64,000 bases of DNA from Ceratorhiza oryzae-sativae (GCA_030998015.1 JARWMV010000235.1:372001-436000), one strand, 5' to 3'; counted from the first letter of the stretch, positions 43,449-57,610 are shown. Notes: generated by a model not told the origin, from the letters alone. Numbers and translations are program-made.

Positions 43449-46400
43449 TTACACCCGTTGGTCTCCATGCTCTTCGGCGCGCTCCTCACTTGCCTTGTCT
43501 CGGCGTCCTTTTTCACCCAAATCTAGAGTTTCGCTCCGGCTTTCGAGGCCTGTCTTGGGACGAACAACCTCTGCTGTCGCACCCCATCCTCGGCTCTCAC
43601 CGAGTCGGTTGAATCGTTCAGTGCTCCGCACGAAGATCTTCCAGAGCTCTGCGGACATGACGAACACTAGTGTCATTCCGACAACGATTCCCCACTCCCA
43701 AGTGATCCCGCTCTGGTAGAACACACGAGTGTTCAACCCAGGCACGTAGATGGCAAGCGGGACAGATGCGCAGCCAATGACGACCGACCAGAAGAGGATA
43801 GGGTTTACCCAAAGATCCTTGAAGAAGGGACGACCCGGGGTGATATTGAACATGGAGCGATCGAGAGCCTTGAGTTCCCATGCCTGTTCATTCACGGTCA
43901 GTTGATTTAAATGCGATATACTGACATATATCAACTCACATAAATCAGGATTTGGAAGATGAGAGTCGCAAACACGGTCGAACGGGCGCGGAAGACGGGC
44001 TCGCAGACCTCCATGTGCCGACGGTTACAGTCGTGACCGAGGTTACCACCATTAGCTCCGTAAATAACGATGACAAACTGCGTCAATGAATATCAGTGAT
44101 GCCCCATATCAATCTTATCCGTTTATAACTCACAGCAAGCAGCGAAGTTGCACCCATAACCAGGCCGTCTAATGATTTATCTTGTGAGCCCAGGTTCTCC
44201 GACTTTTCAAGAGACAGATGACTTACAGAACATAACATCAATGACGACCTGCAGGGTGAATATACCAGTCTTTACATTGTGCGGAGGCCGCTTCATGATA
44301 TTCACCGCAGGCTTTTCTAAACCCAATCCGAACGCGGGAGGGCTGGAAGTAACCATGTTGATCCACAAAATCGCCAGGGGACTCAGGGGGAATACGCTCG
44401 ACCCTGCACTGTCGATGAAGCACAGGCCAATGACTAGCAGGATGACTTCGGCAACATTGGTGGCCAAGAGATGCAGGACAAATCGTTGGATATTGTCGAA
44501 GATTCGACGACCTTCACTAATGGCAGATCGGATCGAGTCAAAATTGTCATCGGTGAGGACAAGATCTGATGCATCTTTGGCCACGTCGGATCCTCCCATG
44601 CCCATAGCAATACCGACGGGTGCGAGCTTGAGGGATGGCGCGTCTGATAACACGTTAGCCCCTAGACGAGCTACAAGAATCGAGACACTTACCGTTAACA
44701 CCATCGCCAGTCATGGCCATAAACTTCCTCCTGCGGCTACCAGCCTCGATCATCCGCACCTTCGTATGTGGTGCACATCGGGCAATCACAAGAGGCAACT
44801 CGGGCAACTTGTCGATCTCTGCATCGGACATCCTGTCGAACTCGGCTGCGGTCATGATCTCGCCGTTCTTTCCTCCGACAACTGCATCGGGACCGACGAT
44901 CTCGATCTCACGAGCGATGGCAGCGGCGGTGGCAGCATGGTCGCCCGTGAGCATGTGGACAGTAATCCCAGCGGCCTTGCACGCTCGGACGGCGTCGCGC
45001 GATTCCGTACGTGGGGGGTCGTAGATTCCGGCTAGGCCAAGGAATGTCATATCCTTCTCGGCCTCATCACGCGTAGGCAAATTGGACGACGGAGCAATAC
45101 GGCGGGCAGAAAGCGCGAGAACACGCAGACCTTGGGCGGCGAGTGATTCGGTTTGTGCCATAGTAGCGGCACGCAGGGCCTCGGTGATAGGCGTCGCGTT
45201 CTCGATTGAGTCAGTCGGGGAGGCCAGGCAGGTCGAACTAGCTGCGAGGACGTTTTCAACCTGAGGAATAACCTGTGAGTCTATGCATACATTCACTTCA
45301 GGTTTGGTACTCACCGCACCCTTGAGCAGGATCAAGTTATCGGGTCGCTCGCGATCCGCATAGATGACACTCATCCTCTTGAGCTCAGAATCGAACGGGA
45401 ATTCGATCAAAAGCTTGTATCTTCGCCCATCCTTCTTTTCGTCCTCTTGGTCACTATCGTCGCCCTCTTCTTTATCACCTTCACTTTGCACGCGAGCGAG
45501 TTTTGGTCGACCAAGCTGGAGCTTTGTTGCGAGAACCTGCAGAGCGACTTCGGTTGGATCGCCCGTCGATTTCCAGATGCCTTCCTTGTTCTGGGAGATT
45601 GTCGCCACGTTGCACAGACTTGCGCATTCGACAAACGCTCGCAGGCCTTCATCTAGAGAGCCTGGCCGAATAACACGTTCCTCGTCGTCTGATTGCTTTT
45701 CGAAGACCCGGCCTTCAGGACGCAAAGCCTCTGGGCCAGTCTCGACGTCGAACATACGAGAGCCCTTTCCATAGCCTGAGTTGTTGCCTGAGACCTTCTC
45801 GTCCTGGCCAATGAGACCAGAACTGAGCCACAGCTTGCGAACAACCATCTTGCCTTGGGTGAGCGTGCCAGTCTTGTCGGAGCATACATCCGTAACGCCG
45901 CCTAGCGCCTCCAGCGCATTGAGCTTCCGGACGATGACATGTTGTTTGGCCATTCGCGAAGTTCCAGCAGACATAGTAATCGTAAGGACGGCAATCAGTG
46001 ATTCGGGGATAACTGCGATACCGAGGCTAGAAACAAGGTCAGTGGAAGAAGTAAAAAACATAATTGAAGCAGGCTTACGCAATGGCGTAGATGGCAACTT
46101 CGTTTGTGACCTTGAATCGAGCTACGGCAAAGACTACAATGGCCAAGACGATTGCAGTCTAGAGTGCAAAAGTCAGGTCAGTGCTTTGTAGGAAACTTGA
46201 ATATCACCGGGCTCACAAGGAATAGGATGTATGCGAGCCTCGAGAGTTTGATCTGAAGTGGAGTGCCCGATCGGAGACCGCTGTTGTTCCACCGAAGTCA
46301 ATGAAGTTCTAGCGCCAAGATGGTCGACTCGACTTACAGCCAAACCATAATTCTCTCACGAATCCTGGGACCCAGTCCAAGCTTGTTCCCCTGATCGTCG

Positions 46401-47385
46401 TACTTCTTCACTGCGCCGCCCTTTTTCTTTTTCATCGCAGCAGCGATTGCGCCTACTTGGGTGCCCATTCCAGTTGCTACCACGATACCGGTCGCGCGGC
46501 CCTTGACGACGTTTGCGCTCGAGAACAGCATATTGATGCGATCTCCGACACCAACGTCACCATCTGAATGTACTTGTTCAGGCTCTGGTCCGTCCGTGCC
46601 TTCCGCGGGGGGCTTGCGGCCAGTGCCACTGAGCCTATGCACAACTTTGACGACAGGAAGGGCTTCACCAGTCAGCAGCGCTTCGTCACATTCGAGGTTC
46701 GCGGCAGTGATGACTCGCATATCGGCAGGTACTACGTCACCGGGTTTTACCATGACGATATCTCCTGGGACGACATGCCGAGAAGGGATAATCTTGGCCT
46801 CTCCAGCACGGACGACGAGAGCGGTAGGAGAGGAAAGCGAGCGAAGTGACGCCATAGTCTTTTCAGCCTTGTACTCTTGGATGAAACCAACAGTGACGTT
46901 GAGGACGATGACAGCTGTGATGACGGCTCCTTCGACCCAATCCTGGACACCCCAGGAGAGCGCGCAGGCCGCGACAAGGACGAGGGTGAGGGCATTAGCT
47001 ACAGGTCCATTGGTCAGCTCTGGGAAAAGAATAGGCCAACTAAAAACGACTTACCCATTTGGCGAATCAAAACTTTGACCCACGATACACCGCCTTCATC
47101 TTCAAGTACGTTTTCGCCATATCTATGAGGACATTAAGCACGCCCTCCTCAATTTCAGACACCGTCAACAAAAAAACACATACTCGTCCAACCGGCGATT
47201 AGCGTCCTCATCGGTCAAGCCGTCGTGCTCGCTGGATCGCAACTTGCGTATGATGGCAGCAGCATCAAGCAAGTGTGCGCGTTCAGATAGTGGGGTTTGG
47301 TTTGATTGGGACTGCTGCTGCTTGGCGCTGAGCGTTCATCGATGGTGTACGACTTGCCAAATCGTTTTCGTGAAAAAATACCCAT
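43449..47385 (-). CDS. ENA: ENA-type (P-type IID) Na+/K+ efflux ATPase
   Basis: A cation-pumping P-type ATPase of the fungal ENA class, acting in sodium/potassium export at alkaline pH or salt stress. The start MGIFSRKRFGKSYTIDERSA leads to GLTDEDANRRLDEY and VSWVKVLIRQMANALTLVLV. GVQDWVEGAVITAVIVLNVT and VGFIQEYKAEKTMASLRSLS are class IID hallmarks. Next come the actuator DEALLTGEALPV, the phosphorylation site CSDKTGTLTQGKMVV, the hinge MTGDGVN and TDDNFDSI. The final membrane helices end in a charged tail (EERAEEHGDQRV). Introns are few and short. Near the N-terminus a GGGG run (+ strand 47292-47295) puts PHYLNAHT in place of the expected PLSERAHLLDAAAIIRKL; one more base restores it. It converges on the UPF0303-like gene (153 bases apart). 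Confidence 0.93.
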
Positions 47386-48393
47386 GCCGGGTCGTTGGCA
47401 GAAAGTCGTCGAGTCGTGAGTCCGGGTCGTCAATCGAGTAGGGGGAGGGGTAAACAATTCGCGCCGGGGACGTTGCGCGGTTTACGCCAGTGGCCTCTCC
47501 TTTTATGTCCCCTCCCGCCTGGCTATCTCGCACATGACGAACGGTGTAAAAGCTCGGCGCATACTATCGGGCTTGGCTGGTGTCGCCATTGGCCAGTTCG
47601 AGTCTGGCGTTGCCGTTAGGCTGCTTGGCGCGCCTGGGCCTGGTCCTGAACGCGTTCATTATGGTATCGATTACGTTGGCATACGATGTCGCTCCAAAGA
47701 CAGTATGAGATCATCTCGCTTGGCCTCGCTAGAGTGACGTGCGTCAATTTTTAGCAGCACATCGGTGGTGCAGTACCGGCACCGATTCTTGTGGCTCCAA
47801 CGGCAAAGGCTGGGCGTTTTTCTCGTTAGCTCACACCAATAGAACATTCGGTGAGAAACGCGGGCTTGGTTTAAGCCAAGCGTTTGATGTGTGGGATAAA
47901 AACTTTGATGGGAATTGTCGCACGGGCCGTGGAACAACTAGCTTGGATGTTATAGCGAGGTTGTTAGAGTTCGAGACGTGGAACAAGCCCCCAATATCAG
48001 CCATGCGAACCAGCTAGAGTGCCGGCGGCAGCATCAATGGCTGTGCTTCGATGGTCCTGTGATGTCATCGGACTTGGCATTTGTGGCGAGTGGCGCGACT
48101 GCCAAGTCTCAGCTACAACGTTCGTCGGCATGCATCGGAGCCCGGAGCCATCGAAAGTTCTAGAGCTTCTTGGCTTGTGAACGACCGAGGTGAGACCTCT
48201 GGGTGTCGTAAATCTTGTCTTTGATCAAGGGGGCATAGCCGAACCTCGGGGTTCCTGGAACAAGCACCGATTAAAGACTCTCAGCCTTGCTAGGGTTTTC
48301 TCGAGAGTCCTATGAATTTTGGCAATCAAATTTGACTTCGAATATGAAACAGATGCGATTTGAGTGGGACTTGGGTCATCAAAACCGCTATTC
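47386..48393. other. Intergenic region, no firm gene
   Basis: Includes the ENA promoter. Plus-strand frames at 47534-47737 and 47739-48017 have no recognisable domain, signal or conserved splice pattern; I do not call them. Confidence 0.45.
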
Positions 48394-49229
48394 AAGGTAA
48401 TTCTGTAGCTTGATTACTTAGAAAGGTCCCCCTTGGATAGGAGACATCCAACCTAAGCCTCAGAACTTTGCTCCCTGGTGCTTGAATTCTTTCGTTTGGG
48501 AGAATACATCTCCCAAGCATTATTCGAATCGTCTGGTTTTGCAATCTAATCAAGTGGGAATGACTCAGGTCTGGTGCATGTAATGTAAAGTACAACAACT
48601 CACCATACCGCAAAACACGCATTCATGAACTTTGACATCTTTATTGTCCTTGTCCTTGTATGCGCTCGATATCAACACTCTGTATGGTCCGGGCTTGGAT
48701 GTGTCGGTATCATAATTATCGATGATGACCGGATACGCTCGAAGAACACGATCTTTACTGCATATCTTGGGCAATTCCAATTTCCAACTGGGTCAGCGTA
48801 CCGAAGCGAATTGCGTATAAAGAGGATACTAAATTCAGCCTAAATTCGTTGACGTTGTTCACCACCACGCCTTCAGGGAAAATATACCCGGGTCAATTTT
48901 CCGGGTTGTTGCATCCCCAGGGATATGTGTCTGCTGCGATACCATGAAGAATATCGTCGACTGGGAAAACGTTTCCTAAAACCGGCGTGAGCAAGCTATT
49001 CCGTTGGCTCTGTACGTGCGCGGAATGACCTGCTTTGCCGACAGAGGAGACACCCAAGGTCCCGTCCGGCAGTTTTCCCACTTGAGAGTAGGAGAGCTCT
49101 AGGCGGTAGACACGATTAATGAGATGAGGTTGTAGTGGTTCAAAGTTGGAGAAAAGCACGTACGCTTGTGCTACATTTACCAAAAGCAGCGAAATAGATT
49201 CTCAGGGTAAGGCCGAAAGAGAATTCATT
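48394..49229 (-). pseudogene. Degenerate small secreted protein G (FCG-motif family)
   Basis: A divergent fifth family member on the minus strand. The best block (48780-48607) reads KICSKDRVLRAYPVIIDNYD, then SKPGPYRVLISSAYKDKDNK and VHECVFCGM, followed directly by a donor GTGAGT, as in copies A-D. Upstream are an exon 2-like YPWGC (near 48910) and a leader resembling that of copy A (SFGLTLRIYFAAFG, near 49220), but reading frames between them do not join cleanly. The last exon can be read in two frames: one gives RIMLGRCILPN, the other NNAWEMYSPKRKN, which resembles the other copies but needs a shift. I treat it as broken or strongly diverged; exon limits are approximate. Confidence 0.55.
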
Positions 49230-50334
49230 GCGGTAATGCTAGTAGTATGGGAGGAGTTTGCGGCACGGAGAGAGAGAAGTTTGTGTCGTAAATACCTAGC
49301 GTACGATGCGTTTTGTAGGCGGTCGAGCTAACAATTTAGTCGTGGATTGCTCCTCGAATGCAGCTGTAGAAATTCATACTTCAATCAACCCGCGACCAAA
49401 CCCACAAGTTAGAGGTGTAAGCATTAAAGGTCGAATCTTAGGATTCTGATCGCATACAAAGTAAGGGGCCATGCGACTCCATGGAAAAGAAACGCCATGA
49501 AACGGGGCGACAGTAGTTTTGGCAAGTTATCCTGCGCATATAACTGCCTCGCAAACAAAAAATGTTGTAGCAAATCTCTCGTACCAGAGGGTTCTCTGGT
49601 GATATTTGTGCGAGACAATTGTCGTTCTATGGCTTAGGGCCAGATTCTAAAGCCTTCATGGGTTCTGTCTGAATCTCCCCAATTCAACAGTGAGTGATGG
49701 CATTTTGCTGTGATTTTGATCCCAAAGCTCACGCTCGGTAGTCTACCGACGACTGGGATTTCGACTTCCCCTATCGGGTCAAAACCAGCCACGACTGAAA
49801 TCAATGGACTTGTTCACACCAATAGTTCTTCTTGAACAACGGATCTGGCTCAGGCGTCCGTTGAGGAGGGCCGGGGTTAGAGTCTCTCATTACTATATCT
49901 GAATCGTTTCTGGAACGAGGCATGTCATACAGCAGAATTCAAGACAGGCGATTTTTGTTTCCGTTTTGACTACAACAAATGATTTGTTGTACCAACTCTT
50001 GAAGATTTATGCAATGCTGCTTTGCAAACGATTGCTTGGTGATAAGTTGCTTAACGACTTCAACGCTCGATTAATATACAAATGAGGATATTAGCCATAA
50101 TAGACTCGTTCAGCAGCCGTTCAAGGGTCGGGTCAAAACTCCATTTGAAGTTTGAATCCACGCTGAAGCTCCCATCCCAAGTCCACGTGACACCACCGGC
50201 CCGAACATCCGGGAGGGCTGGCTTCGCTCAAATGAAATCAACCGACGTCAGACTTAATATTTAAAGCGCTCACAACAACCCACAAAAACCACTACTCCCT
50301 CACTACCTCTCTTCAACCATCCTGAACTCCTGCG
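49230..50334. other. Intergenic region, no gene recognised
   Basis: AT-rich, moderately repetitive-looking sequence without recognisable coding blocks. It includes the promoter of the dehydrogenase at 50335. Confidence 0.5.
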
Positions 50335-51578
50335 ATGTCGGCCACCAAAGTTCTGATCTGCGGTATGAGAAAAAGGTATCTGATGGTGTGGTCCTTCTGA
50401 CGTTGTGGATGTAGGCGACCTTGTCTGGGCCCATGAAGATGCAAAGCGCATGATCGGTCCTCTAGCTGAGATTATCGTATGTTGAATGGTATCCCTTTTC
50501 CTATTGAATGATTGAATGTCCCTTTGTGAAATCGCAGCCCATGAATTCCCAGTCGCGCGAGCAATTTTACTCCGAGCTCTCATCTACCTATGCTGGGATC
50601 ACTGGCATTTACCGACACAACACCTCCGCCGATCGCATTGGAGTCTTTGATAAAGAGCTCATCGATAAGCTCCCGCCTTCTGTCAAGTGGATCGCACACA
50701 ACGGAGCAGGCTATGACCAGATCGACATTGCGGCGTGTAAATCCCGGGGGATTGGCGTTAGCAATACCCCAGGTGCAGTCGATGACGGCACAGCAACGAC
50801 CGCGTTGTATCTTCTCGTCTCGGCTTGTCGGCAGTTTTCGATCGCTGAGAGAAACGTGAGGACGGGCAAATGGAAGAGCGGGTTAAAACCCGCGCATGAT
50901 CCGAGTGCGTTGACGTTGGGTATTCTCGGGATGGGAGGGATTGGTGGACATTTCGCCAAGCTTGCATACGCGTTCCCGATGAAGAGGATTCTGTACCACT
51001 CGAGGAAGCCTGTCAAGGATGCGCCAGAGTGGGCAGAGTATTATGCGGACAAGGAGAAGATGTTAGCCGAGATTGACGTCCTTAGGCGAGTGCATATCTC
51101 TATATTTGATGCAAGTACTGCGCTTATACACGCCACGGCTATACAGCATCCATGTACCTCTAAACGAGAATACTGTAAATTTGGTCGACGAAAAGGCCAT
51201 TCGTACGATGAAGAAGGGTTCTATCATAATCAACACCGCACGAGGAAAGGTTATAGACGAAGAAGCTCTGATCCGCGCTCTCGAGGACGGCCACGTACGT
51301 GTTACGATGAATTTGATTCCGCTGGCGTTTATTTATTTTTGAATTCGCCTATCTAGCTGTATGCCGCAGGTCTCGATGTATACCCCAACGAGCCGGAAGT
51401 AAACCCCAAGCTCTTCACATTCCCTAACGTTACGCTCCTGCCCCACATGGGGACCGAGACACAAGAGTCGCAGCACAGCATGGAGGTGCGGGCGCTCGAC
51501 AACCTGAAATCGTTCTTGGAAGGAAAAGTGGTCAGGGATACGGTGTGGGAGCTGAAAGGCGCCAGCGGAAAACTGTAG
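50335..51578 (+). CDS. D-isomer-specific 2-hydroxyacid dehydrogenase (glyoxylate/hydroxypyruvate reductase-like)
   Basis: NAD(P)H-dependent reductase of 2-oxoacids. The start MSATKVLICG leads a short first exon. Then DLVWAHEDAKRMIGPLAEII and, after an intron near 50480-50537, SREQFYSELSSTYAGITGIY. The substrate-domain signature is VKWIAHNGAGYDQIDIAACK, with GVSNTPGAVDDGTATTALYL. The Rossmann motif is LGILGMGGIGGHFAKLAYAF. Catalytic residues are the Arg in INTARGKVIDEEAL, the Glu in GLDVYPNEPEV and the His in LLPHMGTETQES. Further introns lie near 51086-51150 and 51295-51357. The protein ends ELKGASGKL. Family comparison suggests a yeast GOR1-type glyoxylate reductase; exact substrate is inferred. 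The frame is intact. Confidence 0.92.
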
Positions 51579-51761
51579 TCGATGAAGAGTCTACGCATGA
51601 ATATATTGAAACTGTTTCTGTTTGGCTGTGTCATATGCGCCAAGTCCAACGCATGAGCTGCGCCACAATCAGACCGGACGCGCAAACATCGCATTGAGTG
51701 GTTCTGGTGACAAACAGCCGCCGGGCGGTGGCACCATGATGACCTAAGCGAGGGACGTTGA

Positions 51762-53239
<1,478 letters not shown>

Positions 53240-53852
53240 ACGTGTCGCCCTGTCTTGATATTTTTTTTCCCCGTTGATTGTCACGATGTTTTATTACACT
53301 CCCTTGTACGCCCCCGACGACAATTAAGATTATCAAGTGTTATCGCTGCGAAAGCTGAGTTTCAGACTGCCAATCCTGTTGGAAACATGCAGGGTCCAGC
53401 TGAGTCAGATGACTAATTACTGTGGCTGTGACCGCCTGTGTGGCTCGCTAAGCTTACTCACCTCCCAGAGCTTAGAGGGAGTGGGTTGCTCAGCGTTGTG
53501 CCTGCTTACTTGGTGACTACCCCCAACGGGATAATCTCGACGATTTGTGTTCCACATCAGTCCCACATCTAGCACTACGCCCACCCTTCTGTCTGGAAAT
53601 GGACAAATTTAACGGTGATCTCGGAGGTGGCGTTTAGGTGATGTATAATCCTCCACTCTGGTCCATCAACTGGCCATCCATGCGTTCCTTTCCGATTTTG
53701 GTATACGTACACATTTACCCCGCGAGCGCAGCGGCGTCACAGGCCAAATGCTGACTGGGTTTTCATTGCGGCCTCGTGGATGGCGAGGAGCCGGCGTGGT
53801 CGGCACTGAATACAACTGAGGTCCCATTCGAGTCTGGGGCCCCTTTTCATGG
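53240..53852. other. Polyubiquitin 3' region and reductase-1 upstream region
   Basis: No gene recognised. Contains the 3' UTR of polyubiquitin and the promoter of the next gene. Confidence 0.5.
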
Positions 53853-53860
53853 TATAAAAA
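53853..53860 (+). promoter_or_regulatory. TATA box of reductase paralog 1
   Basis: TATAAAAA, 78 bases before the ATG at 53931. Paralogs 2 and 3 have TATA boxes at nearly the same distance. Confidence 0.7.
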
Positions 53861-53930
53861 GGCGAGGAGATAAGCCTGAGCCACCATTGTCTACTACAGC
53901 CACGCACTTCTCTCCTACTATTCTCATACC

Positions 53931-55111
53931 ATGTCTCAGCGTGCTTTCATGCTCCTCGCCAAGCAAGGTGCAACCGAGGTCGGCACCCGCGCTATTCCTA
54001 CTCCCCAAGGGAATTATGCCTTGGTGAAGATCACAGCTGCGGCAAGTGAGTCATTGTTGCTCGCCGTTTCTTGTGTGGTAACTGATGTTCCGTTGGTCAA
54101 GTTAACCCTGTCGATTATAAGATTATCGACTTTGGCATACCATTTGTCAACCAGTTTCCGGCTGTTCTAGGAGGGGATGCGGCTGGTACTGTTGAAGCCG
54201 TGGGGCCCGACGTAACGAGGTTCAAGAAAGGCGATAGGGTGTAAGCGCTATTTACGATCTGGCTGTGGCCTGGTCCTGACAGATTATTTTGACAGATTAT
54301 TCCAAGGTCAATTCCAACCTTCGGACTTGGCTACGTTCCAACAGTATGCTCTAGGGGACACCGACACGATGGCCACTATCCCCGATAGCCTCACCGATGA
54401 CCAAGCGTCGACCATCCCGCTTACGTCCACCACCGCGCTGTTCGGACTCTTCCAGAAATCTGGGGTTCCTTTCCCTCACGATGGACCTACTGCGACAGGG
54501 AAATCGATTTTCATTTTTGGAGGAAGCTCGTCCGTCGGGCAATTCGGTAAGCTCTAATTGAAACCGGCCTCCCCGCGCCTATCTAACTCTGGTACCCAGC
54601 CATCCAGTTTGCTCGTGTTGCTGGTTTCTCGACTATTGCGACCACCGCGTCTGCAAAGCACACTGCTCTCCTCAAGTCGCTTGGCGCAACCCACGTCTTT
54701 GACCGTGATATCACGCTTGAGGCCCTTCAGGCCGAACTGTCCCTTCCGTTTGATCGTGTATTCGACACTGTGCCCGGCCCAGCGACACAATCTCTCGGCG
54801 TCGACCTCTTGATCACGCCATCGCCCGCAGCCGGAGCGCATCACGGGAGTGTCAGGCCCTTGACGGACGAGCTCAAGGCCAAACTCGGCGAAAAGGTTTC
54901 TTATCATTCCGTCTTTGGGAGTTCTCAGTCGGACAAGTCTCTGAGCGTTCCATATTGGAACGTTTTGACTCGGTGGCTCCAGGAGGGGAAGATTGTGCCG
55001 AACAATGTGCAGGTTGTGCCTGGTGGGCTGCATGGCGTCTCTGAGGCTTTGAACCTCTCGAAAAAGGGGGTGAGCGGTGTCAAGTTGGTCGTGCATCCCC
55101 AGGAGAATTAA
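53931..55111 (+). CDS. Medium-chain reductase/dehydrogenase paralog 1 (zinc-independent type)
   Basis: NAD(P)H-dependent oxidoreductase of the MDR superfamily, closest in style to fungal enoyl-reductase/quinone-reductase-like enzymes. The start [20 protein letters not shown] leads the GroES-like catalytic domain: [34 protein letters not shown]. Then [20 protein letters not shown] and the nucleotide-binding segment [20 protein letters not shown]. The end is [18 protein letters not shown]. Four exons with phase-conserved introns match paralogs 2 and 3. The zinc ligands of classical alcohol dehydrogenases (Cys/GHE and the four-Cys loop) are absent. The middle of the Rossmann domain ([20 protein letters not shown]) differs most from the other two. 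Substrate unknown. Confidence 0.88.
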
Positions 55112-56064
55112 ATTGGCTGTATCATTTCAACGGAGTAACATGTGCGATGTATAGTGTAGAATGTGGGCGCATATAATAACAAAATGAAGATTTTGATCTT
55201 GCTGATACTGCCCAACAGACTTGATCGCTGGTCGATTTAAATTTGGTTCATTCATCCTACGAATCATCCTTGGGGGGGTTGGGTGAGTTTTTATGGCCTC
55301 TGGTTGCGACATTTGCGTATGTCAACAATAAGTTGTTGTCATAATTGGCTAAGCGCGCATATATCCTAAAAAATAGGTACCGGATCGTTGTCTCTCAAAC
55401 CAATTGGTGGCTCTGTTGCAGGAAGGATGACTAACCCGCAAGACCAAATGAAAATTTCCAGTTTTATTACCCAGAGGTGGACGTTTAGGATGAGGCTCCA
55501 AGTGTGACCGGTATTGCTCAAGTGTGTGGTTGAGATGTTCAGTAGCGCAGTATTACATTATATAATCAATGGTGGTCTCGGTGTAACACTAACCAGGTTC
55601 AATGCGCAGAACCTGTTCTGTTCCATGCACATATACATAAGAGGACATGCGCTCTGAGTCTGGGTTAGCGTGACCCTTTTGTCAGCCCCCTGAGATTGAC
55701 TATAGAGATCAACTTACGAGCTGTGCATTACGCCGTAGACACCGAACCGGTGTGCTTGCGCGAAATATGGAGATCAAATTGGTTGACAAATTGAGCGATC
55801 TGGGCTCGCCTGACAAAGAGGACCGAGCGCTATGACGGCCCGAGCTTCACTCAACACGCTAGAGGTCACTGGCCCGGACTAACAAGATTGGTGAAAGAAG
55901 TAAAATGAGAGGATCACATGCAAAAGCTGCGCGATGTAATACCACCGTGCTGAGTAATATCCTTCGGGCTCAGTCAGCAATTCGAACTGGCCGGATGATG
56001 CGAACTTGAGCTGATCAAGCACGCCTTCATCGTATGTCATTGCCCGGAACATACTGGAACGTCG
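55112..56064. other. Intergenic between reductase paralogs 1 and 2
   Basis: No gene recognised; 3' region of paralog 1 and promoter of paralog 2. Confidence 0.5.
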
Positions 56065-56072
56065 TATAAATA
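56065..56072 (+). promoter_or_regulatory. TATA box of reductase paralog 2
   Basis: TATAAATA, 75 bases before the ATG at 56140. Confidence 0.7.
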
Positions 56073-56139
56073 CACTTGTGCAACGAGATGGCTAGCCAAC
56101 ACAATACCAACATCCTCCCTTCGACCAGCTCTTTTCACA

Positions 56140-57377
56140 ATGTCTACTCAAAAGGCCTCCCTGCTTCTCGCCAAGCAAGGCAAGGTCGAGGTTGGCACTC
56201 GCGCTATACCCAAGCCTCAGGGCAAGCAAGCATTGGTCAAAGTCACTGCTGCGGCAAGTAAGTAACCTGGCACGTTGTCTCGTCTCCCTGGCTTGGGACT
56301 GATCCAGCTTCGTTTAGTCAATCCTGTCGACTGGAAGGTATATCTAGTGGAGCAACCCGGCACAGAAATGCGTACTAACTATTCGGCATTAGATTATCGA
56401 TTACGGATTCTTAGTCGAAGAGTTCCCGGCTGTTCTCGGAACAGACGGTGCAGGCATAATCGAATCGGTGGGGCCGGATGTGACTGGTTTCAAGGAAGGT
56501 GACAAAGTGTACGTGATCACTGATCTTTCATCTCACGCAATGCTCTGACCAATGAAATCGTAGCTTCTTCCAAGGCCTATACAAACCAACCTCGGACTTT
56601 GCCACATTCCAGCAATATGCATTGGTCGATACCGAAGTGCTTGCCAAAGTCCCTTCGAACATTAGCGATGATCAGGCATCAACCATTCCGCTGGCGTCGA
56701 TGACCTCGGTCGTTGGACTATTCCAGAAGTCTGGGATTGCTTTCCCCGCAAACGGTCCAACTGCTGAGGGCAAGTCAATCCTTGTCCTTGGTGGAAGCTC
56801 TTCAGTGGGACAATTTGGTTTGTAGAGTCCGTATTGTATATTGGCTATACCTGAAGATTTATGGTTCGCAGGTATTCAATTGGCTCGTATTGCCGGTTTC
56901 TCATCCATAATTACGACTGCTTCTTTGAAACACGCCGATTTCCTCAAGTCTCTCGGTGCAACTCAGGTGCTCGACCGCGACGTTGACGTGAAGACACTTC
57001 AAGAGGCATTTGCCGGACCCGTAAACTTCGTGCTTGACTCAATTGCTCTCCCGTCCACTCAGAAGCTCGCAACTGAGGTCTTGAAATCATCAACCGCTTC
57101 TGATCGACATATCGCGCTAGTTCTGCCCTTGGACCCGTCTTTACAAAAGGAGCTTGAAGGAAAGGCAACGTTCAATAATATTCTCGGCAGTTCACATATG
57201 TTCAAGGATTTGAGCGTGCCATGTTGGAAATCCCTCAGCAAATGGGTCGAGGAGGGCAAAATTGTTCCCAATCATGTTCAAGTTGTTAGCGGCGGACTAA
57301 GCGGAGTACCTGCGGCTCTAGAATTATCAAAGAAGGGCGTTAGTGGTGTGAAGTTAGTCATTCATCCTCAAGATTAG
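56140..57377 (+). CDS. Medium-chain reductase/dehydrogenase paralog 2
   Basis: Five exons, in frame throughout. The start MSTQKASLLLAKQGKVEVGT leads to NPVDWK, an extra intron, then IIDYGFLVEEFPAVLGTDGA. Next are [39 protein letters not shown], the NAD(P)-binding [19 protein letters not shown], and LKSLGATQVLDRDVDVKTLQ. It ends VSGVKLVIHPQD. Like paralog 1 it lacks zinc ligands. The intron after NPVDWK is shared with paralog 3 but not paralog 1, so paralogs 2 and 3 may be closer, or paralog 1 lost it. The gene is followed after 233 bases by the Tc1-like element. Confidence 0.9.
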
Positions 57378-57610
57378 TTCTACTTGACCTTGTATTTGTA
57401 ACAGAACAATTTAAAAAGGAAGTTGGATGAGCTAGTCCTCTTGTGAAGCATGAAACCCCTTTTCAGTCGCGCATACATCCACCTCGATAACCAACACCTC
57501 CGTCCGAAGATACTGTAACCTTACTTTGTGTGACAAAATCGACTCGTCGATTCAACTTTGAGTGTATAAGTAGATAAACTTTACTACTGCAAGAACAATA
57601 CAAGAAAATA

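Noticed and set aside
47534..48017. Two plus-strand frames that might form a small two-exon gene
   Set aside because: No signal peptide, domain or conserved splice pattern was found, and the possible intron between them is far too short.
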